Assembly: GCA_003427395.1 (NCBI GenBank)
Contig: BFEA01000027.1
Span: forward strand, 290,772 to 340,138
Reading direction: 5' to 3'
DNA length: 49,367 nt
Origin: Chara braunii
Taxonomy: Eukaryota > Streptophyta > Charophyceae > Charales > Characeae
Shown: positions 1 through 10,942 of the stretch, piece after piece
Layout of the letters: each line of letters opens with the position of its first letter
How positions within the stretch are numbered: position 1 is the stretch's first letter
Program-made: the position numbers and the translations under genes
Notes under the pieces: model-generated
Seen by the model: only the letters and a program-made list of their open reading frames with translations
The model's database searches: none
What the model was told of the DNA's origin: nothing

Positions 1-51
<51 letters not shown>
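1..51. repeat. (GA)n microsatellite
   Basis: Uninterrupted GA dinucleotide run at the left window edge; it may continue outside the window. Confidence 0.98.
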
Positions 52-55
<4 letters not shown>

Positions 56-444
56 TGGACACACACAAGAAGCAGCAGCTGAGTGAAGGTCCAGTCCGGC
101 CCAATGAACGAACGAACAACCGAATGAATGAACCTTCCGCCCTGGGCCTAGGCCGAAGTGATATACTGGCCTAGGTCCAGGTACGGAACAACCTGCTACC
201 GGACCAGGGTCAGGCCGACGGCCTGAAACTGGTCCGGCCTCACTGCCGGGCCGTAGGGGTACCGCTACATGATCCTCGGACCTGTGAATGGATCAAGCGA
301 TACATCAAACACGCTATCCGCTGAAATAGCGGAAGCCCAAAAGGAACGGCAAAAGAAATAATCCTAGATGCGGAGCAGGCTCCATGCAGGAAAAGGGATG
401 CAATGTAGACTAAGCCTCAAGCCTAATCAGGCTAATCTATACAA

Positions 445-545
445 CAATGTCTGGTCTGTGTCGACCCAATAAGTAGAAAAATGTCTGACCTGTGTCGGCC
501 AAGAAAGAGAAAAATGTCTGACCTGTGTCGGCCAAGATAGGGAAA
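445..545. repeat. Three-copy minisatellite, 33-34 bp unit
   Basis: The string ATGTCTG recurs at 447, 481 and 514. Each copy is followed by a C/T-G rich segment with CTGTGTCG and then an A/G rich segment. Copies 2 and 3 are nearly identical and copy 1 is more diverged. It lies in the presumed LTR or 3' region of the chromovirus fragment. Confidence 0.85.
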
Positions 546-1284
546 ATGTATCATGAGCCAAATAGGCTGAATATAAATCAACACCAGGGCCCTAACGGCC
601 AAAGAATAGCTAAGCCAATGTCCTACGTCGAAAAGAATGTGGCACAATCTCACGTGCCCTGTACATAATGCACAATACCTGAATAGAAGAGAAAGGAACT
701 CAGTCGCATGGTAGAGGCAGGAATGGGTGGGAAGGCGGCAGGTACAGCTCTCAGAGTAAACTCCAAGGGGGCACCCACACAACCAGGTAAGGGTCCTCAG
801 GCTCAGAGGGAGAGTAACAGCACAACACCGGGCTCAATGGAAACCATCAAACGGGTACCGCCAGCTGAAAGGGAGGAAGGGCACTCACAGAAGGGAGCAC
901 ACATAAGGTGAGTCTGGAAGGAGAGAGGGCTATGCCGACATAGACATGTGGCCAGAAGCCACGAGCAAGGAAAACGTACACTCCAGAGGAGGGCGCGCAG
1001 CATAAGGTAAGGCAGAAGGGCGGCAAGCGGACACACCCACATAGACGGGGGAAATAGGGGTCATCATGCGACTGGAGGGAGGGGGTAAGCTCAAGAGTGG
1101 TGGATAGGTGGGAATGATGGGGACTCTATAGCCGAAAAAGTGAAGTAGTCCAACTGATGAGTCTCGAGACTGAAGTCGAACCGAAGTAGCCTGGATGAAG
1201 TAGGAGTACTGCAAAAACCGAGTAGAAGTCTGAAACAATACGACAGGTACTCTGGTACTGAGGAGAAGCACTGAGGTCGAAAGT

Positions 1285-1326
1285 CGAATGTAGAAGCCGA
1301 ATATAGAAGCTGAATGTAGAAGCTGA
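1285..1326. repeat. Three-copy 14-bp tandem repeat
   Basis: The unit GAATGTAGAAGCTG is repeated three times with single-base differences, just downstream (minus sense) of the chromodomain frame. Confidence 0.85.
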
Positions 1327-1391
1327 AACCGGGGGCTGCTGCATAAGTGTCCAGGAATGGTAAAAGATAGAGAGCGTACGAGGGATATAGA

Positions 1392-2162
1392 TCAGTCACG
1401 AAAACGAGAAGGAAGTCGATGTGTACGCTGAGGACGAGAGGAATGAATTGCAACAACAGGCGGAACCACATCCACAGGGGAAGGAGGACCTGAGGCGGTT
1501 ACCGGTGGAGCAGGAGGACCCATCGATGGAGGAGGGGGAATGTTAGTGGCCGCCGAGGTAGAAGGGTCAGTAGTAGATGGGCGAGAAGTAGGAGGGGAGG
1601 ATGAAGAAGGGAAAGGATGAGCACGATCGTAAGCACGCACAAAAGTTTTAGCATGCTTCAGGTGCTCAAGAGGCTCCCAAGTAGACTCCTCGTCAGGATA
1701 ACCCTTCCATCGAACGAGATACTCAAGGCGGGGAGGGTCACTATCAGTCATACGCCAGAACGCAATATCAGAGACGACAAACTCCTCGTGACCCTCAATG
1801 ATGATGGGAGAGGGGCGAGGGTAAGGTCGACCGTGGAACTCGGGGGGAGACCGTCTGAAGGGGCGCAAAAGAGATACATGGAACACATCATGTAAGTTAG
1901 CGTGGTACATGGAATCGGGGAGCTTCAAGTTGAAGCTCACCGAACAGTTATGATTGGGTCCAGCAGGTGCAAGAATGGTCCATGGTCCAATATATCGACG
2001 TCTGAATTTTCGAAGTGTGTCAGCTTTGGGCTGGAAGTGACGTGCATCGACAAGAACCTCGTCGCCAACTTTGAAGGGATGGTCGATGCGAGAGCGGTTA
2101 GCGCGAGTGGCCATGCGAGTCTGGGAGTGAGCAATGCTCTCGCGAGCCTTGCTAAGAAGCGC
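1392..2162 (-). pseudogene. Chromovirus Pol C-terminus: integrase C-terminal domain plus chromodomain
   Basis: Minus-strand open frame with the typical end of a chromoviral Ty3/gypsy Pol. It starts in the helical stretch before the integrase C-terminal domain (ALLSKARES), then has an SH3-like part (KVGDEVLVDAR, FHVSLLRPF), then a chromodomain with the aromatic-cage hallmarks YLVRWKGYP and STWEPLEHL, and a Pro/Ser-rich tail. In this family the chromodomain directs integration to marked chromatin. The frame is open further upstream, but from 2163 it reads through an inserted element, so the true N-terminal side is missing. Codon context and the flanking GCGC match the break of element C at 26752, so I infer this is the lost C-terminus of that element. 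The family call is firm; the link to element C is inference. Confidence 0.85.
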
Positions 2163-4137
2163 TATCGAGCGCATCGGCCCCCGCGCGAGCGAGGGCCCTC
2201 CCGGCCGCGTCACGCAGGAGAAACTTAGGCTTCCAACCTTTTAGAGACAACTCGGGGACAACACGGTAACCCGCGTCGACCCGTCGCCGCTCCGGCCGAG
2301 TGCGCCAGTTGTGCACCCCGCGGTCCCCTACGACAGGACAGGTTCTCGCGGGGCACAACTTACCTTCCCTAAGGGGCTGTAACCACCCTTAGGGGCGTAT
2401 CCCTACCGAGCTACCGACCCACATGCGAAAGCTTTTATAATGCAATTGCAGAGGTAGGCCGGCCGAGGGCGTTTGCTCGTTCGCTCTAGCATAGGTACGC
2501 ATGGTTGAACGCCAAAGTGAACCCGAACGTCGCCCGTCCCTGGGGCGCTGATCTCCCAGGAATCGGATCGACGTCGGTCGACTAGGACGTGGTACTCCAA
2601 GCGTAAGAAGATCTCGATCAATCCTAGTCCCTTCTTTCAAAGATAATCAAAAATTAAACATCAAAAGAAAACTCAGGTCAACATAAGTTGACTTATCTTC
2701 TGAAACCGTCCTATATACAATACAATTATACGTACGACAAGGGTCAACTTAGCTTCAAACAACGCTTATCGACAAAAAATCAAGGTATGCACAACATGCA
2801 TAACGGCGCAAGAATAGCGTCTCATCGAATCATCTTCACTCTGTCTGCCACATGGCTGGCTGACACGACTTTTGAAATTGATGTGATGCGTTGCCAAGTT
2901 CTTTCATTCCGCCCCATACTGACTGCTAGAAGAGAAGCGCAGACATCTCCCAACTCTCACGTAGAGCTATGATGTCATTGCTTTAATGGTGACTTCATTA
3001 TCCTTCTAACTTAGGTGTGAATGCCATCTGCAAGTAATCCGGCTACTGCTATACAAGTCAGCACTCGACTTGAACAACCGACCACTGGATGCCCCATCAA
3101 GGTCAAGGATCCGCTTTCAAATTTTCTCGGCCACCTTGTCATCTTGGGCAATAATTACTTTTCCTATTCCTCAAGTGATGAAATACTAGACTACGATATA
3201 AAGGTATTCAAGGCAATGCTCCAATCACGTTTTTTTGTCAACTAGCCTGATAGCCCTAGGCCTGCATTTCTTATGGCGCAAACCTGTCTGCGAAGGCAGT
3301 GCCTAGTCGCACTCCGTCCATAGTTAGTAAACACACGAACTAGGCTTCCTGTGGCGCCAGTTCCCCATTCGTCTGTGGCTCCTAAGATGGCCATTAGAAG
3401 GGTAAACTTATAGCGGTTCTTCTTAACGTGAGCCGCCAAGAACTTAACGCCTTCCGTGAGTAGCACACATCCACCCTCTAGGAGGTGGTCTGGGATACCC
3501 CTCGTCCTCGCCCGAGCGGACCTCGGATCTCAGAAGTTGGGCCGGCTCCACCACGACAGCATGGTATCCCCCCGCCTAAGCGGTCCACTCCGAGTCGTTA
3601 ATAGGGTCGGCCCCTAAGGCAACGAACCCCCGACTCAGATGCCTCCTAGGGAAAGGAAATGCACTTACCACAGCAGACGGTCAGCCCTTATCGCCTGACG
3701 CCAAGGGCGAACCTAGACGAAGAAGGAGATCACAGAGAAGAAGAATATTCAGACGGACGGATATCGACAAATAGGGTCATTCGGGGAAGAATGGGCAGCC
3801 TTAGGGAAAAGTCTATGTCCCATTGACTTCTTCTTCTTTGTGTGATCAAGTTCCTTTTCGCCATCCTCGTTGTCATTCCTTTCAACATGCATGCAAACGA
3901 GAAATAGAAGACAATCATCCTTCTGTTCATCTCCATTCACATGAATAGGTTCCTCTTTTTCACGCATCCTTCTACCTACCTGCACATCAGATCAAACAAC
4001 AAGTTCAGAAGAAACAATGCAAGTTCAAACTATATTGTATAGAATATATACATTCACACGCGCAGACTCACATTTCCTCTGCCTTTTCTGTAAACATCCA
4101 AAGAAACGGGGCCAAGCAAGTGTGGGTCCACAGCACA
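2163..4137 (+). mobile_element. R end of coding-less element RF (copy RF2, left piece)
   Basis: Starts TATCGAGC, against TGTCGAGC in the copies at 12735 and 16640. It then follows the 16640 copy for about 1.6-2 kb with many shared blocks: CCTCCCGGCC, CCTACGACAGGA, CACCCTTAGGGGCGTATCCC, GTCGACTAGGAC, TGGTCTGGGATAC, ACCTACCTGCAC. About 500 bp (roughly 2960-3460) looks extra relative to the 16640 copy. No reading frame has recognisable similarity; open frames at 2688-2972, 3021-3245 and 3242-3466 are not conserved in the other copy. Similarity to RF1 stops near 4137, where unrelated repeats begin. The left flank is the GCGC of the integrase fragment. Confidence 0.8.
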
Positions 4138-4140
4138 GGC

Positions 4141-4330
4141 TATTCAGGATCTGCCACACGTAGTCTGGGCGCTAATCGCCAGATAGAATATCTACTCTGG
4201 TTCGTCGTTGATGGTGATGATGAGACCAGTATGGCATGATTCCTACTTGGTGTTTCTCGTGATTGGTTCGAGGTCGAGACTATTTGGTCTCATATGCATG
4301 ATGATGTTTGATTGCTGAAGTTCGTTAGTA
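4141..4330 (-). repeat. Inverted copy of the exon-like module seen at 32.2-32.4 kb
   Basis: Read on the minus strand, this matches 32236-32415 in the same order: the block with ACCTCGAACCA, the ATCATCATCAACGA-like block, a GATATTCTATCTGGCG-like block, and the segment around ACTACATGTGGCAG. A TTA/AAT microsatellite sits at the equivalent end of both. The opposite orientation relative to 29.97-32.5 kb fits the inversion proposed in the findings. Confidence 0.7.
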
Positions 4331-4344
4331 TTCACAGTTTTTGC

Positions 4345-4382
4345 ATTATTATTACTATTCTTATTATTGTTATTATTATTAC

Positions 4383-4416
<34 letters not shown>

Positions 4417-4422
4417 GATTTG

Positions 4423-4474
<52 letters not shown>

Positions 4475-4481
4475 GATTTGA

Positions 4482-4535
<54 letters not shown>
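4345..4535. repeat. (TTA)n microsatellite with two TTGATTTGATT interruptions
   Basis: Long trinucleotide array. The same interruption occurs twice, at about 4415 and 4475, suggesting internal duplication of the array. Confidence 0.97.
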
Positions 4536-4539
4536 GAGA

Positions 4540-6290
4540 AGAACGAGCCCTCAGTTCGTCCTATCAGACATCACGTTGTTCTATGCTACGGCCCAACAAG
4601 CGAAATGGCCGCCCTAAGTGAAGGCGGGCCTGAGTATTCATCTCAGGCCCAATTCGACATTTCCGTATGTAGGTATTCAGGCTCCTGCTGCACATCAGCT
4701 GGTTGGGCAAATGCTCAAACCCCGCCAAGCTGCGCTGAACGGTTGACCCAGGCCGCGAAAGATGGGTCAACTGCGAAAGATTGTGCCTGGGCACCTACAC
4801 GCTAGATGGGACAGCGGGGCGTAAGTGACCATAGCCAGGCTGTTGGGCGCCAGGGGGTAGAGCGGATGAGCGGGAGATCTTCAAAAGTAAGGTGTTCAGT
4901 TGGGATAATCAAGGTCTGACTGAGGGTAACGATATACGTACCCGGAATATGGAAGAGAGGTCACCGGTGGTGTGGGCGGTCATGCACTTGGGTCAATTTG
5001 ATTTAAAGTGATCCTGTTGAGGGAAAACAGTTGGAGCATGGGATAGTATGGTAGAGTAGGCTGGGCACTGGGCGCCAGACAGAGAAAACGACTCTGGATA
5101 CTGTATTGGTGTGGCATGCGGCTTGGACATTGGCTCATTAATATTGTATTGCTCTATTTGATGGATACTCGATGCACTTGTACTTTATACTCATGCATGG
5201 TTAAGCTCATACAGCCGCTGGATTTGCAGCTTGAGTTTCTATATGACATTCACAATCATATTTCATACGATGATTATTGTTATTATCATTGTTTATTGTT
5301 ATTACTATTATTATTGTTATTATTATTCTACTGAATATTAAGAATATCCCTGATATTGAACATCATGAGACAGGGAAGAAGGAGGTGCAGTACGCTAAAA
5401 AGGAAGGAACATCGTCACCATGTGGTGGTACCTGCCTCCTCCACTCTTCTCCCCTTTCCTTTGACCTGGTCTCTTTGATTCTCTCTTCTCTGTATTTTTC
5501 CAAAGTTATTATTATGATCACTTCGTTCTTAAGCATCATTTTGTGGGTCCTTGAATGGCTGATTAATATCGAAAGAAATAGGGAGGATCAAATTTGAGAA
5601 GTATGGGGTATTAGAGAGGATAGAGACATTATCATTGTGTGGTGGTGCCTATCTCCTCCATCCTCCTCCATTCTTTTCCTTGCTTGATCATATGAACCAA
5701 TCTCTTCAATACTATAACTTGTCTAACGATATGTTCCTATAAAGGTCCAGACATCCCATTGCATGCATGATACGAGATCGATGACAGGGCGATTGCGGGA
5801 GCTCTGTCGGAGTTCAGGAGGAACTCTGGAGGCAGGGAACCATAAGTTACGCGTCACCTATTCCTTTCCCGTATACCCTTACAGGCTACGCCCTTCTATC
5901 AGACTGCTTGTATGATTGTACGATATACTGTTCATGACTTTCTTCAGCACTAAAGCACCAAAAGCAAAAAGGCTATATGATTGAAATTAGAACGTGCCTG
6001 ATGTCAGGAAAAGGAACCTAGGAAAGAACCAAGAAGGAACTTAGCCTGCTTGGTGTTGAGAAAACTAAGGAAGTATGATGGAGGCCTCCGTTGGGGTCGT
6101 CACGTTGCCTGCATTGGATGACTAAAAGGATACTCGTCGTGCGAACTACCCAGCCATCCGCCTAACTAGTTGACTTTTGACGTGCATACATTAATGACGA
6201 GAAGATGCCGTGCGTCTTCTTTGTTGACTTACCAGCTCAAAGTATGACTAATCCGGTACTCCCGAGGAGTACATGTCTTTAATCAAAGCA
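4540..6290. other. Non-coding spacer with hairpins and a diverged duplication
   Basis: No gene recognised. Perfect inverted repeats include GGGCCTGA/TCAGGCCC (about 4625-4651) and GTTGACCC/GGGTCAAC (about 4742-4770). Two diverged copies of a CT-rich block, each with GTGTGGTGGTG-like sequence followed by CCTCCTCCA-like sequence, lie near 5408-5456 and 5625-5674. A short TTATTA array lies near 5277-5330. Open frames at 5116-5597 are microsatellite or hydrophobic low-complexity translations and are not called. The 3' LTR of element B should lie around here, but I could not identify it. Confidence 0.5.
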
Positions 6291-6299
6291 TAACGTGGC

Positions 6300-6990
6300 G
6301 GAGGATAGGCCTAGCCGACCGGCTACACCTCAGGAGCAAGCTGCACCGTGTTCACGCCGTTAGGACTGAGCTCGATCACTCTGAAGCATCCGTAGAATCG
6401 TGGCGCTTGCTTACCTTGGCGCGCACATTTCCTTACCTGCACCAAGTCCCCCAATTTGTACTGGGGCCGAGGGCCTGCATTCCCATTTCGGGCCTCATAA
6501 CTCCGGACCTGGTCTGTGGGCCAATTCAGTCATACGTTGTCTTTTCTAGGCCAATCTCGGAAGGGCCCGTTCCATAAGGTCCACATGGCGCGTGGCCTTG
6601 TTCTTGGTCGTCGCCCGCGTGGGACGTTTGTCCAGCGCCGTTTCGTCATTTAGGTTCGGTATCGAGACAAAAGATAGGTTGTTGGTACGTAGCTGGAAAG
6701 GTGAAAGTCTGGTAGATTCATGTGGGGTGCCTCGGTGTATAGCTAAGATGTAATCTATGATGCCAGGCCACTGCCGCGTATCCTTAGCTGCAATATTCCG
6801 TCAAAGTGCCGTTTTAATTACCCGGTTGGCATTTTCCACGAGGTCGTTCGATTGAGATATATGGGGAAACCGTATTACGAATAGATCCTCTGTGTACGAA
6901 CAGGTTCCTCAGGATTTCTCCCCTGAATTCAGCTCCGTTGTCGGTAAGGATTTCCTCGGTGTCCTGATGCATCCCGAGGAAACGGTTGAC
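6300..6990 (-). pseudogene. Integrase second half and C-terminal domain (element B), broken
   Basis: Continuation of the integrase frame that starts at 7869. On the minus strand it encodes the second catalytic Asp region (TDNGAEF), then the region with the catalytic Glu (LVENANRV, near 6830), then a basic C-terminal domain with YKLGDLVQVRK and FYGCFRVIEL that ends near 6320. The core passes through a frame change near 6850-6990 and a few stops. The equivalent in element D is 43260-43846. There is no chromodomain, unlike the fragment at 1392-2162. Dead copy. Confidence 0.8.
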
Positions 6991-7869
6991 CTACCGCGCT
7001 ATTTCCGCCATCTGTCTTATCCGACATGGGTAGGCCTCGATCCACTTTGAGAAGTGGTCGACAAACATCAAGAGAATTGAATATTCGCAACTATTCGGTC
7101 CAGGGGGGATGATAATATCCGTCGTATCCATGCTAACCCTCTGAAATGGCCATTGGACTACGGTGGGCACTATCGACCTAGGTGGCTGAATCGGTGCCTT
7201 GTCGGCCGCACAGACACAACAGTTTTTGACAATATATTTAACGTCGTCCCTAATGTTGGACCAATACCATTCATTCTTATCGATGGCGGACTCGGTAATC
7301 CTGACCGTGAAATGGGTTGTTGTCCATTCGTGGGCTACTTTAACCCAGTCATACCTCATGAACGGGTGCGGAACTACCATCCATATTCCGCTCCCGTTCG
7401 TTTTTCGCTCTTCCAACCGTCCCTCATTCCACCTAGTATAGTCCCACGCCCTTTCATTGGCCCGTCTCCGATCGTCCTTGGAGAATTCTCGAAGAGGGTT
7501 CCCTACAACGGTTGCTATCAAAGCGACATCTGTCCACACCTCTGCCCGTCTATACTGTAAGATCTTTTCCAGTCCTTCCGACGTCGCTTCCAGAAATCGA
7601 GCCTCCGTCGGAATCTTGTCGGTACGGCACAGGTGGCAGAGCCACCGTTTTTGCGGATTCCTATACTGGATGCATGATCCATGGGCCCTGACTACGCACG
7701 TGGCACACTCTACCCACTCGACGTACCCTTCATTTTTCGGCCTAACCGAGACGAAGTGGATGCGCGAGATAGACTCACACAGTAAATAAAAACGATCGGG
7801 GAGGGAGAATAGAGAAGAGGAAGAAGGAGAGAGAGGGCGCTCTGCGATTTCTTCTCTCTGGGTTGCCAT
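6991..7869 (-). pseudogene. PHD finger plus integrase N-terminal half (element B)
   Basis: Second reading frame of the element. I chose the ATG at 7869, 11 nt after the RNase H stop, because element D has an ATG at the equivalent place and similarity starts there; the frame is also open further upstream to 7956. After a Ser-rich lead comes a PHD-like finger: CATC, then HGSC after 4 residues, then WLCHLC, with the Trp two residues before the last CxxC as in C4HC3 PHD fingers. The first Cys of the first pair is Tyr here. Then come a zinc-binding-type NCCVCAADK and the integrase core with catalytic Asp in SMDTTD and DHFSKWIEAYP. It is cut by frame breaks at about 6990. PHD fingers read histone tails; a targeting role is inference. 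Confidence 0.8.
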
Positions 7870-7880
7870 AAGGACACGTG

Positions 7881-8924
7881 TCACTTCTTCGCCTGCCGAG
7901 GGAGAACCTTCACTTGGTCGTACCCGGGTCCCTTGGGCTGCTTCGGATCCTTCCACGGAATGATCTCCTTGTTGCGTGGCACCTTGCCTGGCCGGTGCAG
8001 AAGTGTCAACCCGTCGACGTTCTCGTGCCTTTCCGTTTTTCGATGGACGATGTCGAAGTCATACTCCTGTAGCCTCACCGCCCATCGCCCAATCATTCTC
8101 GCGTAGTTCGTCAGTTTTTTGAGGGCCAACAATGGCTCGTGATCCGTTTCGAGGAGGAACTTTTGCCTGTAGAGATGTAGGTGGAAGTGATGGATTCCCC
8201 AGACGACAGCGCAGCATTCTCCCTGTGGCGCCGAGTCGTTCTTCCTTTCGTCCGACACCGTCCTCGAAGCATACTCGACCACGACTTCCCGCCCGTCTTT
8301 CCCCTTCTGAGCTAGGATAGCGGAGATAGCCTCCGACTGCCAGTCAGTAATGAGTAGGAACTGGCGCTCGGGATCGGGCCAGGTTAAAATAGGGGCCGAG
8401 GCCAGGGCCTCCTTTAAAGTGCAGAAGGCCTGCTCACACTCCGTGTCCCAGTTCAGCGGCTGATCCTTCCGCAGGAGGTTTGTCAGGGGCCCAGCGATTG
8501 CCGCAAAGCCCTTGATAAACCGTCGGTAGTACGAGGCTAATCCCAGGAAGGCCCGAACCTGCGTCAATGACGTGGGCGTGGATGCTTCTCGAACAACCTC
8601 AACCTTCCTCGAATCCGGTCTCAAGCATCCTCGGGTTACCACGTAGCCCAGGAACGAGATCTCGGACAGGAAGAATTCACTTTTCTCCAACGCAATCTTG
8701 AAACCGGCATCCCGCAACGCGGCAAGTGTCCATTCAATATGTTGTGCGTGTCCATGGAATGATTCAGAATACACCAAAATATCGTCCACATGATAACGCA
8801 AAAATTGATCATGCCCTGAGTTAACCTGGTCTTGTTTACGAAGTTCTGGAAAGTGACATTCATTGCCCGCTGAAAAGTCGCCGGCGTATTGCATATACCC
8901 ATAGGGCATTGAACCCATTGCCAC
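7881..8924 (-). pseudogene. Reverse transcriptase C-terminus and RNase H (element B)
   Basis: Contains the RT active-site strand as VDDILVYS, then FLGYVVT, FLGLASYYRRFI and the Ty3-type RNase H (LITDWQSEAISAILAQ, then EYASRT). Replicates element RNA to DNA and removes the RNA strand. It is out of frame with the upstream RT (8636-10207), which overlaps it. A frameshift sits just before the active site (about 8795), where the YxDD region is split. It ends at TGA 7883-7881. Element D has this region in frame with its gag. Confidence 0.88.
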
Positions 8925-10207
8925 GTGCCCTCAAATAAGACAAATGCCGTCTTCAGCCGATCCTCTTCCCTCACAAGGATATGGTGGAACCCGTGCCGAA
9001 TATCAAATTTACTAAAATAATTCGCACAGCCAATCGCATCCAGCAGATCATGAATCCGAGGGACGGGGTACACATCCTTGATCGTGATGTCATTCAATTT
9101 TCGATAATCAATGCAAATGCGAATCGATCCGTTCTTTTTCGGAACCAAAACTGCCGGAAAGGACCAAGGGCCTGTAGCGGGCTCTATCCAACCGTTAGCC
9201 TCGAATTCCCGGATTCGCTCGAGTGCCGCCTTTCGTTCTGCCAATGAGTATCGATAAGGTTTGCAATGAACCGGCGGGTGATTACCGGTCTGAATCTCGT
9301 GTTGGATTATTAAGGATAACCCGATGTCTGCGTCATCAATGCTGATAGCACCCCGATATTCCTGTACGATCTCTGCAATAAGTTGGTGGGTTCCGTCGGA
9401 CACATATTCTGGCATGTGTAATTCGTAAGGCCGTCCGTGTATATCGACTATAACGTGTTTGGTACGTACTGCCCTAGAGTCCTGTGGCGCCGGGGAAGAG
9501 ATGAAAGAGTTGTCCGACCACCACGAGAATACGGTGGCTACCATCTGAGCTTCCTCCTCTCGGATGGCCACGTGTTCTTCGGGGGTTATCCCGTCCGCGA
9601 TATCCCGGGGATCCACCGATTTCTCATCGCTTCTTATCTCGACATCAAACAACGAGGCTTCGGGACACCCAAGGGGTTCCGGAGTCTGTACTTCCTCTCC
9701 CAGACTCAGCAATCGTATCTCCTTGTCCGTGGTAAAAAGCGATCGGGGAGGGGGTTTCGTGACGTCGCAGAAGGAACGTTTATCTACGTATCGGGGAAGC
9801 AAGGGAGTAGCGCACTCGTACAGGGTCCGAGGGTGTTCCGAAGAGTCGGACATCCTTGACACCTGTACAAGGGGTTCTTCTATGATCAGAGCTCGAGTTC
9901 GTTGGACATTTTCTTCGGTCAGCACGAAAATTTTCGTCGTTTTCTGCCGGACTGGGTAACGAATTACCCTTCGTAGAAACTCTTGAATCGCCGGGTCTGT
10001 CTCGTCCTCGCTTTCCGAATCCTCGGGGAGTGGGGACCCGTGTTCTTCGCCTCTAGTCTCCGAGTCCTCTAGGTGTCCGTCCCAGGTGACTGTACGAATC
10101 GGCCCGCCCACCTCTGGGTGAGATCCACGTGGCGGGTTGGTAGTCGTGTGGAGGGTGAGGCGCATGGGGACCGCGTATGGCTTACCCCCGGTGTTTTTGA
10201 TAACCAC
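8636..10207 (-). pseudogene. Pol linker and reverse transcriptase N-terminal half (element B)
   Basis: Begins downstream of the protease with an acidic linker, then has Ty3-type RT fingers and palm: GWIEPATGPWSFPAVLVPKK, IRICIDYRKLNDIT, YFSKFDIRHGFHHI, MGICNTPATFQRAM. It is in the same minus-strand frame as gag and protease, so the ancestral gene was one gag-pol frame. After about 8800 the frame is wrong for RT. Confidence 0.88.
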
Positions 10208-10246
10208 CTCCCGCCGCTCAAAGTCTAGATTAGCCTGTATGGCGTT

Positions 10247-10561
10247 TTAAGCAGGCAGTCCGATGAGTACGTCATACGAGTTCACATTAAGAACCACCAC
10301 GTCACCCAGGGCGTAGACTTTTCCCAACTTAAAAGCGACGTTTGTCATTTTTCCTACCGCTATGATCTTCTCCTTATCGGCGGAGATCAAACGGTCTCCG
10401 TCGTCGAGTGGGATCAGATCCTTCCTTCTTCCTTCCCGTTCCACTACTCGCAGGGATATTGCCAACACTGCTGCCCCAGAATCAAGGATCGCATTGTAGG
10501 GGACTTCCCAGATCTCTACGTCACACTCCGCGGACTTCCACGGGATAACTTTGATGCGCAA
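10247..10561 (-). pseudogene. Retropepsin-like aspartic protease (element B)
   Basis: About 105 residues with the aspartic protease signature DSGAAVLAIS about 30 residues from the start, followed by flap and hydrophobic strands (VYALGDVVVLN, YDVLIGLPA). It works as a homodimer to process Gag-Pol. It shares the frame with gag upstream and RT downstream, separated only by stop codons at both ends; element D reads through both positions with sense codons. Confidence 0.85.
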
Positions 10562-10576
10562 AAAATGGTCGCTTTT

Positions 10577-10912
10577 TTAGAGAAGTCCCAGGCGCACAGG
10601 CTCTGAGGGTCTAGGTGTATCCGACTTTGTCTCCCTTACGGGGGCCTTCCCCTTGGCCGTTGCCAGCTTGGCGAGTGCGAATCGTTTTTGATTGGCCTTC
10701 CAATGCTGGAGCATGCGATCATTGGCCTGTTCTGATACGGACAACAAGTGGCCGATCGGAAGCGGAATGCGGTGGTCTAGAGCTTGGATAATGTCCAGAA
10801 CATCGATCTTTCCAGTGACGAACTCAGGACCGCCGGATTCCATCTCCGCCGGGGATGGTCGCCACTCGGAAATCTCGGGCTCATCGTCCGCGGGCGGGAT
10901 TGCCCCTATCAT
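10577..10912 (-). pseudogene. Gag-protease linker region (element B)
   Basis: Collinear with element D 39350-39700 (EWRPS, GKIDVLDIIQALDHRIPLPIG, SEQANDRMLQHWKANQKRFA). The role of this conserved linker is unknown. It is bounded by a stop at each end in the same frame. Where D has Gln, this copy has a stop, a single C-to-T change. Confidence 0.75.
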
Positions 10913-10942
10913 CCCAAGCCCTAGATATTTCGAGGAGAGGAA

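Larger units (their letters stand above)
52..1391 (-). other. Non-coding 3' flank of the minus-strand chromovirus fragment
   Basis: This stretch lies downstream, in the minus orientation, of the chromodomain reading frame ending at 1392. By position it should be 3' untranslated region and LTR. I could not fix LTR borders because no second copy is in the window. Open frames here (for example 432-782 and 1091-1471 minus) have low-complexity composition and no recognisable motif, so I do not call genes. It contains two short tandem arrays, listed separately. Confidence 0.5.

Noticed and set aside
1154-1185. CTGATGA followed by a GTC/GAC hairpin, resembling a second hammerhead ribozyme
   Set aside because: The GAAA core does not follow stem II (TGAAG lies there), and no stem III or cleavage triplet can be placed.
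5116-5597. Open frames with a hydrophobic run
   Set aside because: Driven by a TTA/ATT microsatellite; no start context, motif or conserved partner.
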